A DNA stretch of 64,000 bases from contig PQKR01000012.1 in the NCBI GenBank assembly GCA_002918705.1, positions 30,570 to 94,569 on the forward strand, given 5' to 3'. This DNA comes from Escherichia sp. ESNIH1. GTDB taxonomy: Bacteria; Pseudomonadota; Gammaproteobacteria; Enterobacterales; Enterobacteriaceae. Made by a program: the position numbers and the translations under genes. Shown piece after piece: positions 1-10,281 of this stretch; within the stretch, counting starts at the first letter, position 1, and every line of letters begins with the position of its first letter. The notes under the pieces are model-generated. The model saw only the letters and a list, made by a program, of their open reading frames with translations. It had not been told where the DNA came from and searched no databases.

Positions 1-234
1 GATGAAAATGCCTCGCTGATTATCACCGGTAACGGCGACGTTGTGCAGCCGGAAAACGACCTGATTGCTATCGGCTCTGGCGGCCCGTACGCCCAGGCCG
101 CCGCCCGCGCCCTGTTAGAAAACACCGACATGAACGCGCGCGACATTGCGGTGAAGGCGTTGGATATTGCAGGTGATATCTGCATCTATACCAACCATAA
201 CCACACCATCGAAGAATTAAACTCTAAAGCGTAA
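1..234 (+). CDS. hslV: ATP-dependent protease peptidase subunit HslV (C-terminal part)
   Basis: This is the 3' end of a gene that begins upstream of the window; frame 1 is open from base 1 to the TAA at 232-234. The 77 visible residues carry the HslV C-terminal pattern: an AIGSGGPYA motif, the acidic and Ala-rich helix that follows, and a tail ending in ELNSKA. HslV is the threonine-peptidase dodecamer of the HslVU (ClpQY) protease in the cytoplasm. Its catalytic N-terminal threonine lies outside the window. hslU starts 9 bp downstream, the standard heat-shock operon arrangement. A GTG at 43 could be mistaken for a start but is internal, because homology continues upstream of it. Confidence 0.97.
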   Translation, partial: DENASLIITGNGDVVQPENDLIAIGSGGPYAQAAARALLENTDMNARDIAVKALDIAGDICIYTNHNHTIEELNSKA

Positions 235-243
235 GGATCTCCC

Positions 244-1575
244 ATGTCTGAAATGACCCCACGCGAAATTGTCAGCGAACTGAACAAACATATTATCGGT
301 CAGGACAATGCCAAGCGCTCTGTTGCCATTGCCCTGCGTAACCGCTGGCGCCGTATGCAGCTCGACGAAGAGCTGCGCCATGAAGTGACGCCGAAAAACA
401 TTCTGATGATCGGTCCAACCGGCGTCGGTAAAACCGAGATCGCCCGCCGCCTGGCGAAGCTGGCCAACGCGCCCTTCATCAAGGTGGAAGCGACCAAATT
501 CACCGAAGTCGGCTATGTCGGTAAAGAAGTCGACTCGATTATCCGCGATCTGACCGATGCCGCCGTGAAAATGGTGCGTATGCAGTCGATCGAGAAGAAC
601 CGCTACCGTGCAGAAGAGATGGCGGAAGAGCGCATTCTCGACGTGCTGATCCCGCCGGCGAAAGATAACTGGGGCCAGGCTGAACAGTCTCAGGAGCCGT
701 CCGCCGCCCGTCAGGCGTTCCGCAAGAAACTGCGTGAAGGCCAGCTGGATGATAAAGAGGTAGAGATTAACCTCGCCGCCGCGCCGATGGGCGTGGAGAT
801 CATGGCACCTCCGGGCATGGAAGAGATGACCAGCCAGCTGCAGTCAATGTTTCAGAATCTGGGCGGCCAGAAGCAGAAGCCGCGCAAGATTAAGATCAAA
901 GACGCCATGAAGCTGCTGATCGAAGAGGAAGCGGCCAAGCTGGTGAACCCGGAAGAGCTGAAGCAGGACGCCATCGACGCCGTTGAACAGCACGGTATCG
1001 TGTTTATCGATGAGATCGATAAAATCTGTAAGCGCGGTGAATCCTCCGGTCCGGACGTCTCGCGTGAAGGCGTACAGCGCGACCTGCTGCCGCTGGTAGA
1101 GGGCTGCACCGTCTCCACCAAGCACGGTATGGTGAAAACCGACCACATCCTGTTTATCGCCTCCGGTGCATTCCAGGTGGCGAAGCCGTCGGATCTGATC
1201 CCTGAGCTGCAGGGTCGTCTGCCCATCCGCGTTGAGCTGCAGGCGCTGACCACCGAGGACTTTGAGCGCATCCTGACCGAGCCAAATGCCTCCGTCACCG
1301 TGCAGTACAAAGCGCTGATGGCTACCGAGGGCGTCAACATCGACTTTACCGATGACGGTATCAAGCGCATTGCTCAGGCCGCATGGCAGGTGAACGAGAC
1401 CACTGAAAACATCGGTGCCCGCCGTCTGCATACCGTTCTCGAGCGTCTGATGGAGGATATCTCCTACGACGCCAGCGATCTGAACGGCGAATCGGTCACC
1501 ATCGACGCCGCTTATGTGAGCAAACACCTGGATGAGCTGGTAGCAGATGAAGATTTGAGCCGTTTTATCTTATAA
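244..1575 (+). CDS. hslU: ATP-dependent protease ATPase subunit HslU
   Basis: The 443-residue product is the AAA+ unfoldase that feeds substrates into HslV and also acts alone as a chaperone. The Walker A motif GPTGVGKT is at residues 57-64. An inserted I-domain, rich in charged and Met/Gln residues, spans roughly 110-240. The Walker B FIDEID lies near residue 255 and an arginine-finger region (GRLPIR) near 325. The C-terminus ends SRFIL, the type of tail that docks into HslV pockets. The length equals that of the E. coli protein. An ATG preceded by AAGGATCTCCC fits the start. It is co-transcribed with hslV, and a strong hairpin terminator follows at 1604. Confidence 0.98.
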   Translation: MSEMTPREIVSELNKHIIGQDNAKRSVAIALRNRWRRMQLDEELRHEVTPKNILMIGPTGVGKTEIARRLAKLANAPFIKVEATKFTEVGYVGKEVDSIIRDLTDAAVKMVRMQSIEKNRYRAEEMAEERILDVLIPPAKDNWGQAEQSQEPSAARQAFRKKLREGQLDDKEVEINLAAAPMGVEIMAPPGMEEMTSQLQSMFQNLGGQKQKPRKIKIKDAMKLLIEEEAAKLVNPEELKQDAIDAVEQHGIVFIDEIDKICKRGESSGPDVSREGVQRDLLPLVEGCTVSTKHGMVKTDHILFIASGAFQVAKPSDLIPELQGRLPIRVELQALTTEDFERILTEPNASVTVQYKALMATEGVNIDFTDDGIKRIAQAAWQVNETTENIGARRLHTVLERLMEDISYDASDLNGESVTIDAAYVSKHLDELVADEDLSRFIL

Positions 1576-1603
1576 TCGCGCTCAGCACGTTTTCATTACT
1601 GTT

Positions 1604-1629
1604 AATGGGGCTATATAGCCCCATTTTTA
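1604..1629 (+). terminator. Rho-independent terminator after hslVU
   Basis: A perfect 10-bp stem (1604-1613 pairing with 1616-1625) with a 2-base gap at its tip (effectively a small loop) is followed by a T-rich run. It lies between hslU and menA and would end the hslVU transcript, leaving menA with its own promoter or read-through. Confidence 0.85.
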
Positions 1630-1642
1630 TTGGCTGGATCCT

Positions 1643-2569
1643 ATGACTGAATATACCCTGACGCGTACCCAGGCCTGGCTGGAAAGCCTGCGACCGAAGA
1701 CCCTTCCCCTTGCGTTTGCCGCGATTGTGGTGGGCACTGCGCTCGCCTGGTGGCAGGGCCACTTTGATCTGCGGGTGGCGGTGCTGGCGCTCATCACCGC
1801 CGGGCTGCTGCAGATCCTCTCGAATCTGGCTAACGACTACGGCGACGCGGTAAAGGGCAGCGACAAGCCGGATCGTATCGGGCCGCTGCGGGGGATGCAG
1901 AAAGGGGCTATCAGTCTGGCACAGATGAAACGTGCCCTGCTGGTTACCGTCGCGCTCAGCTGCCTCTCTGGCCTGACGCTGGTTCTGGTGGCGTATCAGA
2001 CGGTAGCGGATTTTATCGGCTTCCTAGTGCTGGGCGGGCTGTCAATCATCGCCGCAATTACCTACACCATTGGCCGCCGCCCGTATGGCTATCTTGGGCT
2101 GGGGGATATCTCGGTACTGCTCTTCTTTGGCTGGCTCAGCGTGATGGGCAGCGGCTATCTCCAGGCGCATACCCTGATCCCGGCGATGTTCTTACCGGCC
2201 ACCGCCTGCGGCCTGCTGGCGACGGCGGTGCTTAACGTCAATAACCTGCGTGATATCGACAGCGATCGTGCCAACGGTAAAAACACGCTGGTGGTGCGCC
2301 TGGGGCCGCTGAACGCCCGCCGCTATCACGCCTGCCTGCTGCTGGGGGCGCTGCTCTGCTTCGGTGTGTTCAACCTGCTCTCGCTACACAGTCCGTGGGG
2401 CTGGCTGTTCATTCTTGCTGCGCCGCTGCTGGTGCGCCAGGCGCGCTATGTGCTACGCGAGCGCGACCCTGCCGCGATGCCGCCTATGCTCGAGCGCACC
2501 GTTAAGGGGGCACTGCTGACTAACTTGCTGTTTGTGATAGGTATTGTGCTCAGCAAAACGCTGCTTTAA
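1643..2569 (+). CDS. menA: 1,4-dihydroxy-2-naphthoate octaprenyltransferase MenA
   Basis: This 308-residue polytopic membrane protein belongs to the UbiA prenyltransferase family. It attaches the octaprenyl chain to 1,4-dihydroxy-2-naphthoate in menaquinone synthesis. The two Asp-rich motifs that bind Mg and prenyl diphosphate are visible: NDYGDAVKGSDKPDR near residues 68-82 and NNLRDIDSDRANGK near 202-215. About eight or nine hydrophobic segments follow one another. The length matches E. coli MenA (308). It sits alone between the hslVU terminator and rraA, as in E. coli. Menaquinone is the acceptor quinone for anaerobic formate oxidation, but no direct regulatory link is visible here. Confidence 0.96.
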   Translation: MTEYTLTRTQAWLESLRPKTLPLAFAAIVVGTALAWWQGHFDLRVAVLALITAGLLQILSNLANDYGDAVKGSDKPDRIGPLRGMQKGAISLAQMKRALLVTVALSCLSGLTLVLVAYQTVADFIGFLVLGGLSIIAAITYTIGRRPYGYLGLGDISVLLFFGWLSVMGSGYLQAHTLIPAMFLPATACGLLATAVLNVNNLRDIDSDRANGKNTLVVRLGPLNARRYHACLLLGALLCFGVFNLLSLHSPWGWLFILAAPLLVRQARYVLRERDPAAMPPMLERTVKGALLTNLLFVIGIVLSKTLL

Positions 2570-2661
2570 CTGACAAATATCAATTAACAATTGATGATTT
2601 TGCCAACAATGCATTATGCGCGATATACTGAGAGTTCTCGCAGCAACTAAACGTAAATCCT

Positions 2662-3147
2662 ATGAAATACGATACTTCCGAGCTTTGTGACATCTACCAG
2701 GAAGATGTCAACGTCGTGGAACCGCTGTTTTCCAACTTTGGTGGGCGGTCGTCGTTTGGCGGACAAATCATCACGGTGAAATGTTTCGAGGATAACGGGT
2801 TGCTTTACGATCTGCTCGAACAGAATGGCCGTGGTCGCGTTCTGCTGATTGACGGCGGCGGTTCCGTTCGTCGCGCACTGATCGATGCTGAACTGGCACG
2901 CCTTGCCGCCCAGAACGAATGGGAAGGCCTGGTGGTCTACGGCGCGGTGCGCCAGGTAGACGATCTTGAAGAGCTGGACATTGGTATCCAGGCGATTGCC
3001 GCGATCCCAGTGGGGGCCGCAGGTGAAGGCATTGGCGAAAGCGATATCCGCGTGAATTTTGGCGGCGTCACCTTCTTCTCCGGCGATCATCTCTATGCCG
3101 ATAACACCGGCATTATCCTCTCCGAAGATCCCCTCGACATCGAGTAA
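2662..3147 (+). CDS. rraA: Ribonuclease E activity regulator RraA
   Basis: A 161-residue protein of the RraA (formerly MenG-like) fold. As a trimer it binds the C-terminal region of RNase E and inhibits mRNA decay. The sequence is close to E. coli RraA over its whole length, including the [16 protein letters not shown] segment near residues 65-80 and the acidic tail ending EDPLDIE. It has a separate upstream region of 92 bp after menA. The region holds a TATACTGAGAG stretch around 2623-2634 that could be part of a promoter. A pair of REP-like palindromes follows the stop codon. It is not a methyltransferase despite old menG labels. Confidence 0.97.
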   Translation: MKYDTSELCDIYQEDVNVVEPLFSNFGGRSSFGGQIITVKCFEDNGLLYDLLEQNGRGRVLLIDGGGSVRRALIDAELARLAAQNEWEGLVVYGAVRQVDDLEELDIGIQAIAAIPVGAAGEGIGESDIRVNFGGVTFFSGDHLYADNTGIILSEDPLDIE

Positions 3148-3153
3148 TAAAAA

Positions 3154-3220
3154 GCCGGGTGGCGCTTCGCTTACCCGGCCTACTTACTCTGTAGGCCCGG
3201 CAAGCAATGCGCCGCCGGGC
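3154..3220. repeat. Pair of REP-like palindromes (BIME)
   Basis: Two GC-rich imperfect palindromes face each other at 3154-3180 (GCCGGGTGGCGC...TTACCCGGCC) and 3191-3220 (TAGGCCCGGCAAGC...CGCCGGGC). They fill the gap between convergent rraA and zapB. The same motif recurs at several other operon ends in this window. Confidence 0.85.
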
Positions 3221-3233
3221 GTTTCGAAAGCAA

Positions 3234-3479
3234 TTATACTTCTTCCATTCTGCCTAACAGCGCCTGAAGGCGATCCTGCCAGCCGTTCTGCTGTTCGCGC
3301 AGCTGATGATTTTCACGCTCCAGCTCTTCGCGGTGGTGGTGCGCATTCTGCACTTCCTGCGACAGGCCGTTGTTTTTCTCTTTCAGCTCTTCGATTTCCA
3401 TCTGCAGTAACGTGATGGTGTCAATCGCCTGCTGTACTTTTGCTTCCAGTTTCTCAAACACTTCTAATGACATGGTCAT
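3234..3479 (-). CDS. zapB: Cell division protein ZapB
   Basis: This 81-residue, almost entirely coiled-coil protein bridges the Z-ring, through ZapA, to MatP and the terminus macrodomain. The heptad-rich sequence runs from [10 protein letters not shown] to the C-terminal LLGRMEEV and differs from E. coli ZapB at few positions. An upstream in-frame Met at 3497 would add six residues (MQFRRG) not found in the family. I therefore place the start at the ATG at 3479 or the ATG two codons later at 3473; AGGAGAGG just upstream serves either. It is transcribed away from glpF and convergent with rraA. Confidence 0.95.
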   Translation of the reverse strand: MTMSLEVFEKLEAKVQQAIDTITLLQMEIEELKEKNNGLSQEVQNAHHHREELERENHQLREQQNGWQDRLQALLGRMEEV

Positions 3480-3769
3480 ACCTCTCCTGAATTGCAAGGC
3501 GACGCTTTAATATAAACGCGCACAACATAGCCCCGATTGTATGAAGCCCCGTCGCCCCTGTCCAGCGCCAGGGCGCGTAGTTTGCGGTTTGCAACACTTT
3601 TCATCCTTCGCCTGGTTTACACCGCTTTCCTTCCCATGATTTGTTAATCGATTCGTTAATGAAATGATTCAGCGCGCAGTTATCCCTTACGAAAAATATG
3701 TGCTCTATGGCGCGAAAACGCTCATTTTGTTGACACAGTACACACATTTTGATTTCGATATTTCTCGTT

Positions 3770-3789
3770 TTTGTTCGTTAACGATAAAT
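3770..3789 (+). promoter_or_regulatory. Putative GlpR operator upstream of glpF
   Basis: The 391-bp gap between zapB and glpF carries TTGTTCGTTAACGATAAA at 3771-3788, which resembles the GlpR operator consensus (TGTTCG...CGAACA) centred on a TTAA. A second, weaker TTCG/CG-rich stretch lies at 3752-3769. GlpR repression relieved by glycerol-3-phosphate is established for E. coli glpFKX. The match here is by eye. The rest of the gap shows no gene. Confidence 0.55.
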
Positions 3790-3870
3790 TAACACAATGT
3801 CTACAGACATCATGGTTGTCTCTGCTCGCCATGCTAACAATAACCATTACACACACTTTAGGATCCGATT

Positions 3871-4719
3871 ATGAGTCAAACATCGACCTTAAAAGGCCAG
3901 TGCATCGCCGAGTTCCTCGGTACCGGGTTGTTGATATTCTTCGGGGTTGGCTGTGTTGCAGCGCTAAAAGTGGCTGGCGCCTCCTTCGGCCAGTGGGAGA
4001 TCAGTATCATCTGGGGTCTGGGGGTAGCGATGGCCATCTACCTGACCGCCGGTGTCTCCGGTGCGCATCTCAACCCGGCGGTAACCATCGCGCTATGGCT
4101 GTTCGCCTGCTTCGACGGGCGCAAAGTCGCGCCGTTTATCGCCTCGCAGTTTGCAGGCGCGTTTTGTGCCGCCGCGCTGGTCTACGGCCTCTACTACAAC
4201 CTGTTTTACGATTTTGAACAGACCCACCACATGGTTCGCGGCAGCGTCGAGAGTCTGGACCTCGCCGGAATATTTTCAACCTATCCGAATCCGCACATCA
4301 ATTTTGTGCAGGCCTTCGCGGTTGAAATGGTGATTACCGCTATCCTCATGGGCGTGATCATGGCGCTTGGCGATGACGGCAACGGTATTCCACGCGGCCC
4401 GCTGGCTCCGCTGCTGATTGGCCTGCTGATCGCGGTGATTGGTGCCTCTATGGGACCGCTGACTGGCTTTGCGATGAACCCGGCGCGTGATATCGGGCCA
4501 AAAACCTTCGCCTGGCTTGCAGGCTGGGGCAACGTCGCCTTTACCGGTGGCAAAGATATCCCCTACTTCCTGGTCCCGCTGTTCGGGCCGGTAGCAGGTG
4601 CAGCGCTCGGCGCGTTTGGTTATCGTAAGCTGATTGGCCGCCACCTGCCCTGTGATATCCGCGAGGAAGAAGTGAAAGAGCCAGCTACCACTGCCGCACA
4701 ACACAAAGCGTCGCTGTAA
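3871..4719 (+). CDS. glpF: Glycerol uptake facilitator (aquaglyceroporin) GlpF
   Basis: The 282-residue channel of the MIP family conducts glycerol across the inner membrane. Both pore-helix motifs are intact: NPA at residues 68-70 and NPAR at 203-206, the arginine being part of the selectivity filter. Six membrane helices and two half-helices can be drawn, with the usual internal duplication. The C-terminal tail is charged and cytoplasmic. glpK begins 20 bp after the stop codon, so uptake and phosphorylation are co-expressed. The start ATG follows an AGGATCCGATT leader. Confidence 0.98.
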   Translation: MSQTSTLKGQCIAEFLGTGLLIFFGVGCVAALKVAGASFGQWEISIIWGLGVAMAIYLTAGVSGAHLNPAVTIALWLFACFDGRKVAPFIASQFAGAFCAAALVYGLYYNLFYDFEQTHHMVRGSVESLDLAGIFSTYPNPHINFVQAFAVEMVITAILMGVIMALGDDGNGIPRGPLAPLLIGLLIAVIGASMGPLTGFAMNPARDIGPKTFAWLAGWGNVAFTGGKDIPYFLVPLFGPVAGAALGAFGYRKLIGRHLPCDIREEEVKEPATTAAQHKASL

Positions 4720-4724
4720 TGTGA

Positions 4725-6248
<1,524 letters not shown>

Positions 6249-6354
6249 TGACCACCCCGCCTCCTCTCCGTCCGGAGAGGGGGCCTTACCCTCCTCGCTC
6301 TGTGTTAAACTTTGCACAATTTCTTTAATGACGTTCTTTAATGACGAGTGTGCA

Positions 6355-7365
6355 ATGAAACGAGAGCTTGCGATTGAATTTTCCCGCGTGACGGAAGCGG
6401 CCGCGCTGGCCGGTTATAAATGGCTGGGCCGGGGCGATAAAAACGTTGCCGACGGCGCGGCGGTTAACGCCATGCGCATTGTGCTCAATCAGGTCAATAT
6501 TGACGGGACCATCGTGATTGGCGAGGGTGAGATCGACGAAGCCCCGATGCTCTATATCGGCGAGCGCGTCGGTACCGGCCAGGGCGACGCGGTGGATATT
6601 GCCGTTGATCCTATTGAAGGCACCCGCATGACGGCGATGGGCCAGGCCAACGCGCTGGCGGTGCTGGCCGTGGGCGACAAGGGCAGCTTCCTGAACGCGC
6701 CGGATATGTATATGGAGAAGCTGATTGTCGGCCCTGGCGCCAAAGGCGCTATCAATCTTGACCTGCCCCTGGAGGAGAACCTGCGTAACGTGGCGGCCGT
6801 GCTTGGCAAGCCGCTCGACGAGCTGACCGTAACGATCCTGGCGAAACCGCGCCACGATGCGGTCATCGCCCAGATGCAGCAGCTCGGCGTGCGCGTATTT
6901 GCCATTCCGGACGGCGACGTGGCGGCCTCCATTCTGACCTGCATGCCTGACAGCGAAGTGGACGTGCTCTACGGTATCGGCGGCGCACCGGAGGGGGTGG
7001 TCTCCGCCGCCGCCATTCGCGCGCTGGACGGTGACATGCAGGGCCGCCTGCTGGCACGCCATCACGTGAAGGGCGACAGCGAAGAGAACCGCCGCATCGG
7101 CGAGCAGGAGCTGGCACGCTGTAAAGAGATGGGGATTGACGCAGGCAGCGTGCTGCAGCTGGACGACATGGCGCGCAACGATAACGTGATTTTTTCCGCT
7201 ACCGGCATCACCAAGGGCGATCTGCTCGACGGCATTACCCGCAAGGGCAATATGGCCACCACCGAAACCCTGCTGATCCGCGGTAAATCCCGCACTATCC
7301 GCCGGATCCAGTCCATTCACTACCTCGATCGCAAAGATACGGACGTACAGCGCCACATTCTTTGA
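6355..7365 (+). CDS. glpX: Class II fructose-1,6-bisphosphatase GlpX
   Basis: The 336-residue enzyme hydrolyses fructose-1,6-bisphosphate to fructose-6-phosphate, which permits gluconeogenesis from glycerol. The family motif DPIEGTR lies near residue 85-91, and the metal-binding GEGEIDEAPM lies near 57-66. A longer reading from 6328 adds nine residues (MTFFNDECA) without homology. The ATG at 6355 gives the E. coli-like N-terminus MKRELAIEFSRV and the expected length. It is the third gene of the glpFKX unit. A GC-rich hairpin follows at 7386. Confidence 0.96.
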   Translation: MKRELAIEFSRVTEAAALAGYKWLGRGDKNVADGAAVNAMRIVLNQVNIDGTIVIGEGEIDEAPMLYIGERVGTGQGDAVDIAVDPIEGTRMTAMGQANALAVLAVGDKGSFLNAPDMYMEKLIVGPGAKGAINLDLPLEENLRNVAAVLGKPLDELTVTILAKPRHDAVIAQMQQLGVRVFAIPDGDVAASILTCMPDSEVDVLYGIGGAPEGVVSAAAIRALDGDMQGRLLARHHVKGDSEENRRIGEQELARCKEMGIDAGSVLQLDDMARNDNVIFSATGITKGDLLDGITRKGNMATTETLLIRGKSRTIRRIQSIHYLDRKDTDVQRHIL

Positions 7366-7385
7366 GGTCATTTGATCAATCGAGC

Positions 7386-7409
7386 TTTCCGGCCCGCTCG
7401 GGCTGGAAA
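7386..7409 (+). terminator. Hairpin after glpX
   Basis: A 10-bp stem (7386-7395 pairing with 7400-7409, including G-T pairs) with a 4-base loop follows glpX. No long T-run follows it, so it may be an mRNA-stabilising or weak termination structure rather than a strong terminator. Confidence 0.5.
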
Positions 7410-7458
7410 AGTTCGTCTTAAGCGACGAAGATAAGGTTATACAGAACAGGAGACGATC

Positions 7459-8205
7459 ATGGCGGATTGGGTTACAGGAAAAGTTACGAAGGTTGAATTC
7501 TGGACCGACGCGCTCTTTAGTCTCACCGTTCATGCTCCCATCCACCCCTTCAAGGCGGGCCAGTTTGCCAAGCTGGGTCTGGAGATTGACGGCGAGCGCG
7601 TGCAGCGCGCCTACTCCTACGTTAACGCCCCCAGCGATCCGAATCTGGAGTTTTACCTGGTCACCGTCCCGGACGGCAAGCTCAGTCCGCGCCTTGCGGC
7701 GCTGAAGCCGGGCGATGAGGTGCTGATCGTGAGCGAGGCCGCCGGGTTCTTTGTGCTGGAGGAGATCCCCGAGTGTGAAACCCTGTGGATGCTGGCAACC
7801 GGGACGGCCATCGGCCCCTATCTGTCGATTCTGCAGGAAGGGAAGGATCTGGAGCGCTTTAAAAACCTGGTGCTGGTCCATGCCGCGCGCTATGCCGAAG
7901 ATCTCAGCTATCTACCGCTGATGCTGGAACTGCAAAAGCGCTACGAGGGTAAACTGCGTATTCAGACGGTCGTCAGCCGCGAAACGGTAGCCGGCTCGCT
8001 ACACGGTCGCGTACCGGCGTTGATTGAGAGCGGGGAGCTAGAGCGCGCCGTCGGGCTGACAATGCGCCCGGAAGATAGCCATGTGATGCTGTGTGGCAAT
8101 CCGCAGATGGTGCGGGATACTCAGCAGCTGCTGAAAGAGACCCGGCAGATGGCCAAACACCTGCGCCGCCGTCCGGGCCATATGACCGCTGAGCACTATT
8201 GGTAA
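7459..8205 (+). CDS. fpr: Ferredoxin/flavodoxin-NADP+ reductase Fpr
   Basis: The 248-residue FAD enzyme transfers electrons from NADPH to flavodoxin or ferredoxin in the cytoplasm. The FAD-binding motif RAYSYVNAP is near residues 50-58, and the NADP-binding ATGTAIGPYLS is near 114-124. The C-terminus ends in an aromatic residue (HYW) that stacks on the flavin in this family. The start ATG follows AGGAGACGATC. In E. coli fpr belongs to the SoxRS-MarA regulon; I could not confirm a marbox by eye. The E. coli neighbours uspD and yiiS are absent, and yiiR follows directly, convergent at 16 bp. Confidence 0.97.
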   Translation: MADWVTGKVTKVEFWTDALFSLTVHAPIHPFKAGQFAKLGLEIDGERVQRAYSYVNAPSDPNLEFYLVTVPDGKLSPRLAALKPGDEVLIVSEAAGFFVLEEIPECETLWMLATGTAIGPYLSILQEGKDLERFKNLVLVHAARYAEDLSYLPLMLELQKRYEGKLRIQTVVSRETVAGSLHGRVPALIESGELERAVGLTMRPEDSHVMLCGNPQMVRDTQQLLKETRQMAKHLRRRPGHMTAEHYW

Positions 8206-8221
8206 TTAACGGATCTGGTCA

Positions 8222-8641
8222 CTAACGGAACTTCACGTCCAGCGTCGCTTTACCAAATTTGTTTTCGCCCGGCGTGCCGAGAAACGCGCCGAGGTCCACC
8301 AGCAGCATGACCATGATCAGCGTCGGGATAAAGCGCCCCACCGCCCACGTCCAGACGCCGCCTAGCACATCCCAACGCCCGGCCAGCAGCATCCACGCCA
8401 GCACCAGCAGCAAGGCCCAGTAGCCTGATTTACCGCGATCGTGCAGCCGTTTTACCACCACACAGGTCGTAGGCCAGAGCAGGCTGACCAGCGCAAAGGC
8501 CGCCAGCTGCAGATCCACCAGCCCGCTTCCCGCCAGCGAAAAGAGTGCCACCATCGACAACGCCCAGAGCGCTACCCAGATCCAGAAGTCACGGCGTCCA
8601 ATACGCCCTTTAAATGAGAATAACCACTGCTGTATGGTCAT
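8222..8641 (-). CDS. yiiR: DUF805 inner-membrane protein YiiR
   Basis: A 139-residue protein with the DUF805 N-terminal signature (WLFSFKGRIGRRDFW). About four hydrophobic segments follow, with the conserved VVKRLHDRGKSG motif between segments two and three (near residues 62-74). DUF805 proteins are small membrane proteins of unknown biochemical role. Its position between fpr and yiiQ matches E. coli yiiR, and the length is close to the 146 residues of that protein. Function is not established. Confidence 0.85.
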   Translation of the reverse strand: MTIQQWLFSFKGRIGRRDFWIWVALWALSMVALFSLAGSGLVDLQLAAFALVSLLWPTTCVVVKRLHDRGKSGYWALLLVLAWMLLAGRWDVLGGVWTWAVGRFIPTLIMVMLLVDLGAFLGTPGENKFGKATLDVKFR

Positions 8642-8751
8642 GTAAGGTTCCTTATAATCGTAGTGCTGCGTAGTTTACCTTAGTCGGGTCAGCTTTTGAC
8701 AAGCCAGACGGTTATCGTTTTAATCGGGATAGCTAAACAGAGGGAGAGATC

Positions 8752-9339
8752 ATGAAAAGATGGAGCGTATTACTGGCCTGGCTGGCGTGTTGCCTGCCCG
8801 CGCTGGCGGTAGAGGTTCCCCTGGCAGCCACGGCCCCCTATCTGCTGGCGGGTGCGCCAACCTTCGATCAATCTATTAGTCAGTTCCGGGAGAAATTTAA
8901 CGCCGATAACCCCACCCTGACGCTCAACGAGTTTCGCGCCATTGAATCACGCAACGACCGCGCCAACCTGACGCGGGCTGCCAGCAAAATCAACGAGTCG
9001 CTCTATGCCTCAACGGCCCTTGAGCGCGGGACGCTGAAGATCAAGTCGATGCAGATCACCTGGTTGCCAGTCCAGGGACCGGAGCAGAAAGCGGCGAAAG
9101 CCAAAGCGCTGGAGTATATGGCGGCGGTATTACGCGCCTTTTCACCGCAGCTAACCAAAGCCAATAGCCTGCAAAAGGTGCAGAAACTGCTGAACAAAGG
9201 CAAAGGGAAAGCCTGGTATGCTGAGACAGAGGGCGCGCTGCGCTATGTTGCAGCAGATAACGGTGAAAAAGGGCTGACCTTCGCTGTTGAACCGATTAAG
9301 CTGACGCTATCTGATAGTGCTGAAGGTAACAATAAATGA
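8752..9339 (+). CDS. yiiQ: Periplasmic DUF1454 protein YiiQ
   Basis: The 195-residue product starts with a signal peptide (MKRWSVLLAWLACCLPALA, predicted cleavage near residue 19-20) and is therefore probably periplasmic. The mature part matches the DUF1454 family represented by E. coli YiiQ, with the FREKFNADNPTLTLNEFR region near residues 45-62. Its role is unknown. It lies between yiiR (divergent) and tpiA (same direction, 109 bp downstream), as in E. coli. The start ATG is preceded by AGAGGGAGAGATC. Confidence 0.88.
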   Translation: MKRWSVLLAWLACCLPALAVEVPLAATAPYLLAGAPTFDQSISQFREKFNADNPTLTLNEFRAIESRNDRANLTRAASKINESLYASTALERGTLKIKSMQITWLPVQGPEQKAAKAKALEYMAAVLRAFSPQLTKANSLQKVQKLLNKGKGKAWYAETEGALRYVAADNGEKGLTFAVEPIKLTLSDSAEGNNK

Positions 9340-9448
9340 TAAAAAGCAAAGCCTTTGCAGGGATGAATCTCTATACTGTTTGACAACCATGCTGCCTGCA
9401 AACGGCAGCCATATTCCTTGATTCGCTGACAAAGCGTGGAGAATAAAA

Positions 9449-10216
9449 ATGCGACATCCTTTAGTGATGGGTAACTGGAAACTGAACGGCAGCCGCCACA
9501 TGGTAAACGAGCTGGTTGCTAACCTGCGTAAAGAGCTGGCTGGCGTTACCGGCTGCGGCGTAGCAATCGCGCCGCCGGCAATGTATCTGGACCTGGCGAA
9601 ACAGGCCGCAGCGGGCAGCCATATCATCCTCGGCGCGCAGAACGTCGACGTGAACCTCTCCGGCGCCTTCACCGGTGAAACGTCCGCTGAGATGCTGAAA
9701 GACGTTGGCGCACAGTACATCATTATCGGTCACTCTGAGCGTCGCACCTACCATGCTGAGTCTGACGAGCTGATCGCGAAAAAATTCGCCGTGCTGAAAG
9801 AGCAGGGTCTGATCCCCGTTCTGTGCATCGGTGAAACTGAAGAAGAGAACGAAGCGGGTAAAACCGAAGAGGTGTGCGCCCGTCAGATCGACGCCGTGCT
9901 GAAAACCCAGGGCGCAGCAGCGTTCGAAGGCGTCGTGATTGCCTACGAACCGGTATGGGCTATCGGTACCGGCAAATCCGCTACCCCGGCGCAGGCCCAG
10001 GCGGTGCATAAATTTATTCGTGACCACATTGCGAAAGCTGACGCGAAAGTGGCTGAGCAAGTGATCATCCAGTACGGCGGCTCGGTTAACGCCTCTAACG
10101 CAGCTGAACTGTTCACCCAGCCGGATATCGACGGCGCGCTGGTTGGCGGTGCCTCCCTGAAAGCTGACGCGTTCGCAGTGATTGTGAAGGCAGCGGAAGC
10201 GGCTAAGCAGGCGTAA
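9449..10216 (+). CDS. tpiA: Triosephosphate isomerase TpiA
   Basis: The 255-residue TIM-barrel enzyme interconverts dihydroxyacetone phosphate and glyceraldehyde-3-phosphate. Catalytic residues are recognisable: the lysine in GNWKLNG near residue 11, the histidine in IIGHSERR near residue 95, and the glutamate in [12 protein letters not shown] near 167. The flexible phosphate-gripping loop follows. The length is that of E. coli TpiA. In this window it also disposes of the DHAP made by rhamnulose-1-phosphate aldolase and from glycerol-3-phosphate. A REP-like palindrome with a T-run closes the gene. Confidence 0.98.
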   Translation: MRHPLVMGNWKLNGSRHMVNELVANLRKELAGVTGCGVAIAPPAMYLDLAKQAAAGSHIILGAQNVDVNLSGAFTGETSAEMLKDVGAQYIIIGHSERRTYHAESDELIAKKFAVLKEQGLIPVLCIGETEEENEAGKTEEVCARQIDAVLKTQGAAAFEGVVIAYEPVWAIGTGKSATPAQAQAVHKFIRDHIAKADAKVAEQVIIQYGGSVNASNAAELFTQPDIDGALVGGASLKADAFAVIVKAAEAAKQA

Positions 10217-10244
10217 TCGTCGTTACCGCATTGCAAATGTTCGT

Positions 10245-10281
10245 GTAGGCCCGGTAAGCGCTAGCGCCACCGGGCTTTTTT
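10245..10281 (+). repeat. REP-like palindrome with T-run
   Basis: A TAGGCCCGGTAAGC...GCGCCACCGGGC palindrome is followed by six T residues, between convergent tpiA and the SLC13 gene. It could act as the tpiA terminator, and it reaches into the last codon region of the opposing gene. Confidence 0.8.

Noticed and set aside
6325..7881. 518-codon minus-strand frame across glpX and fpr
   Set aside because: It crosses two conserved genes and their gap, and the translation is low-complexity without motifs.
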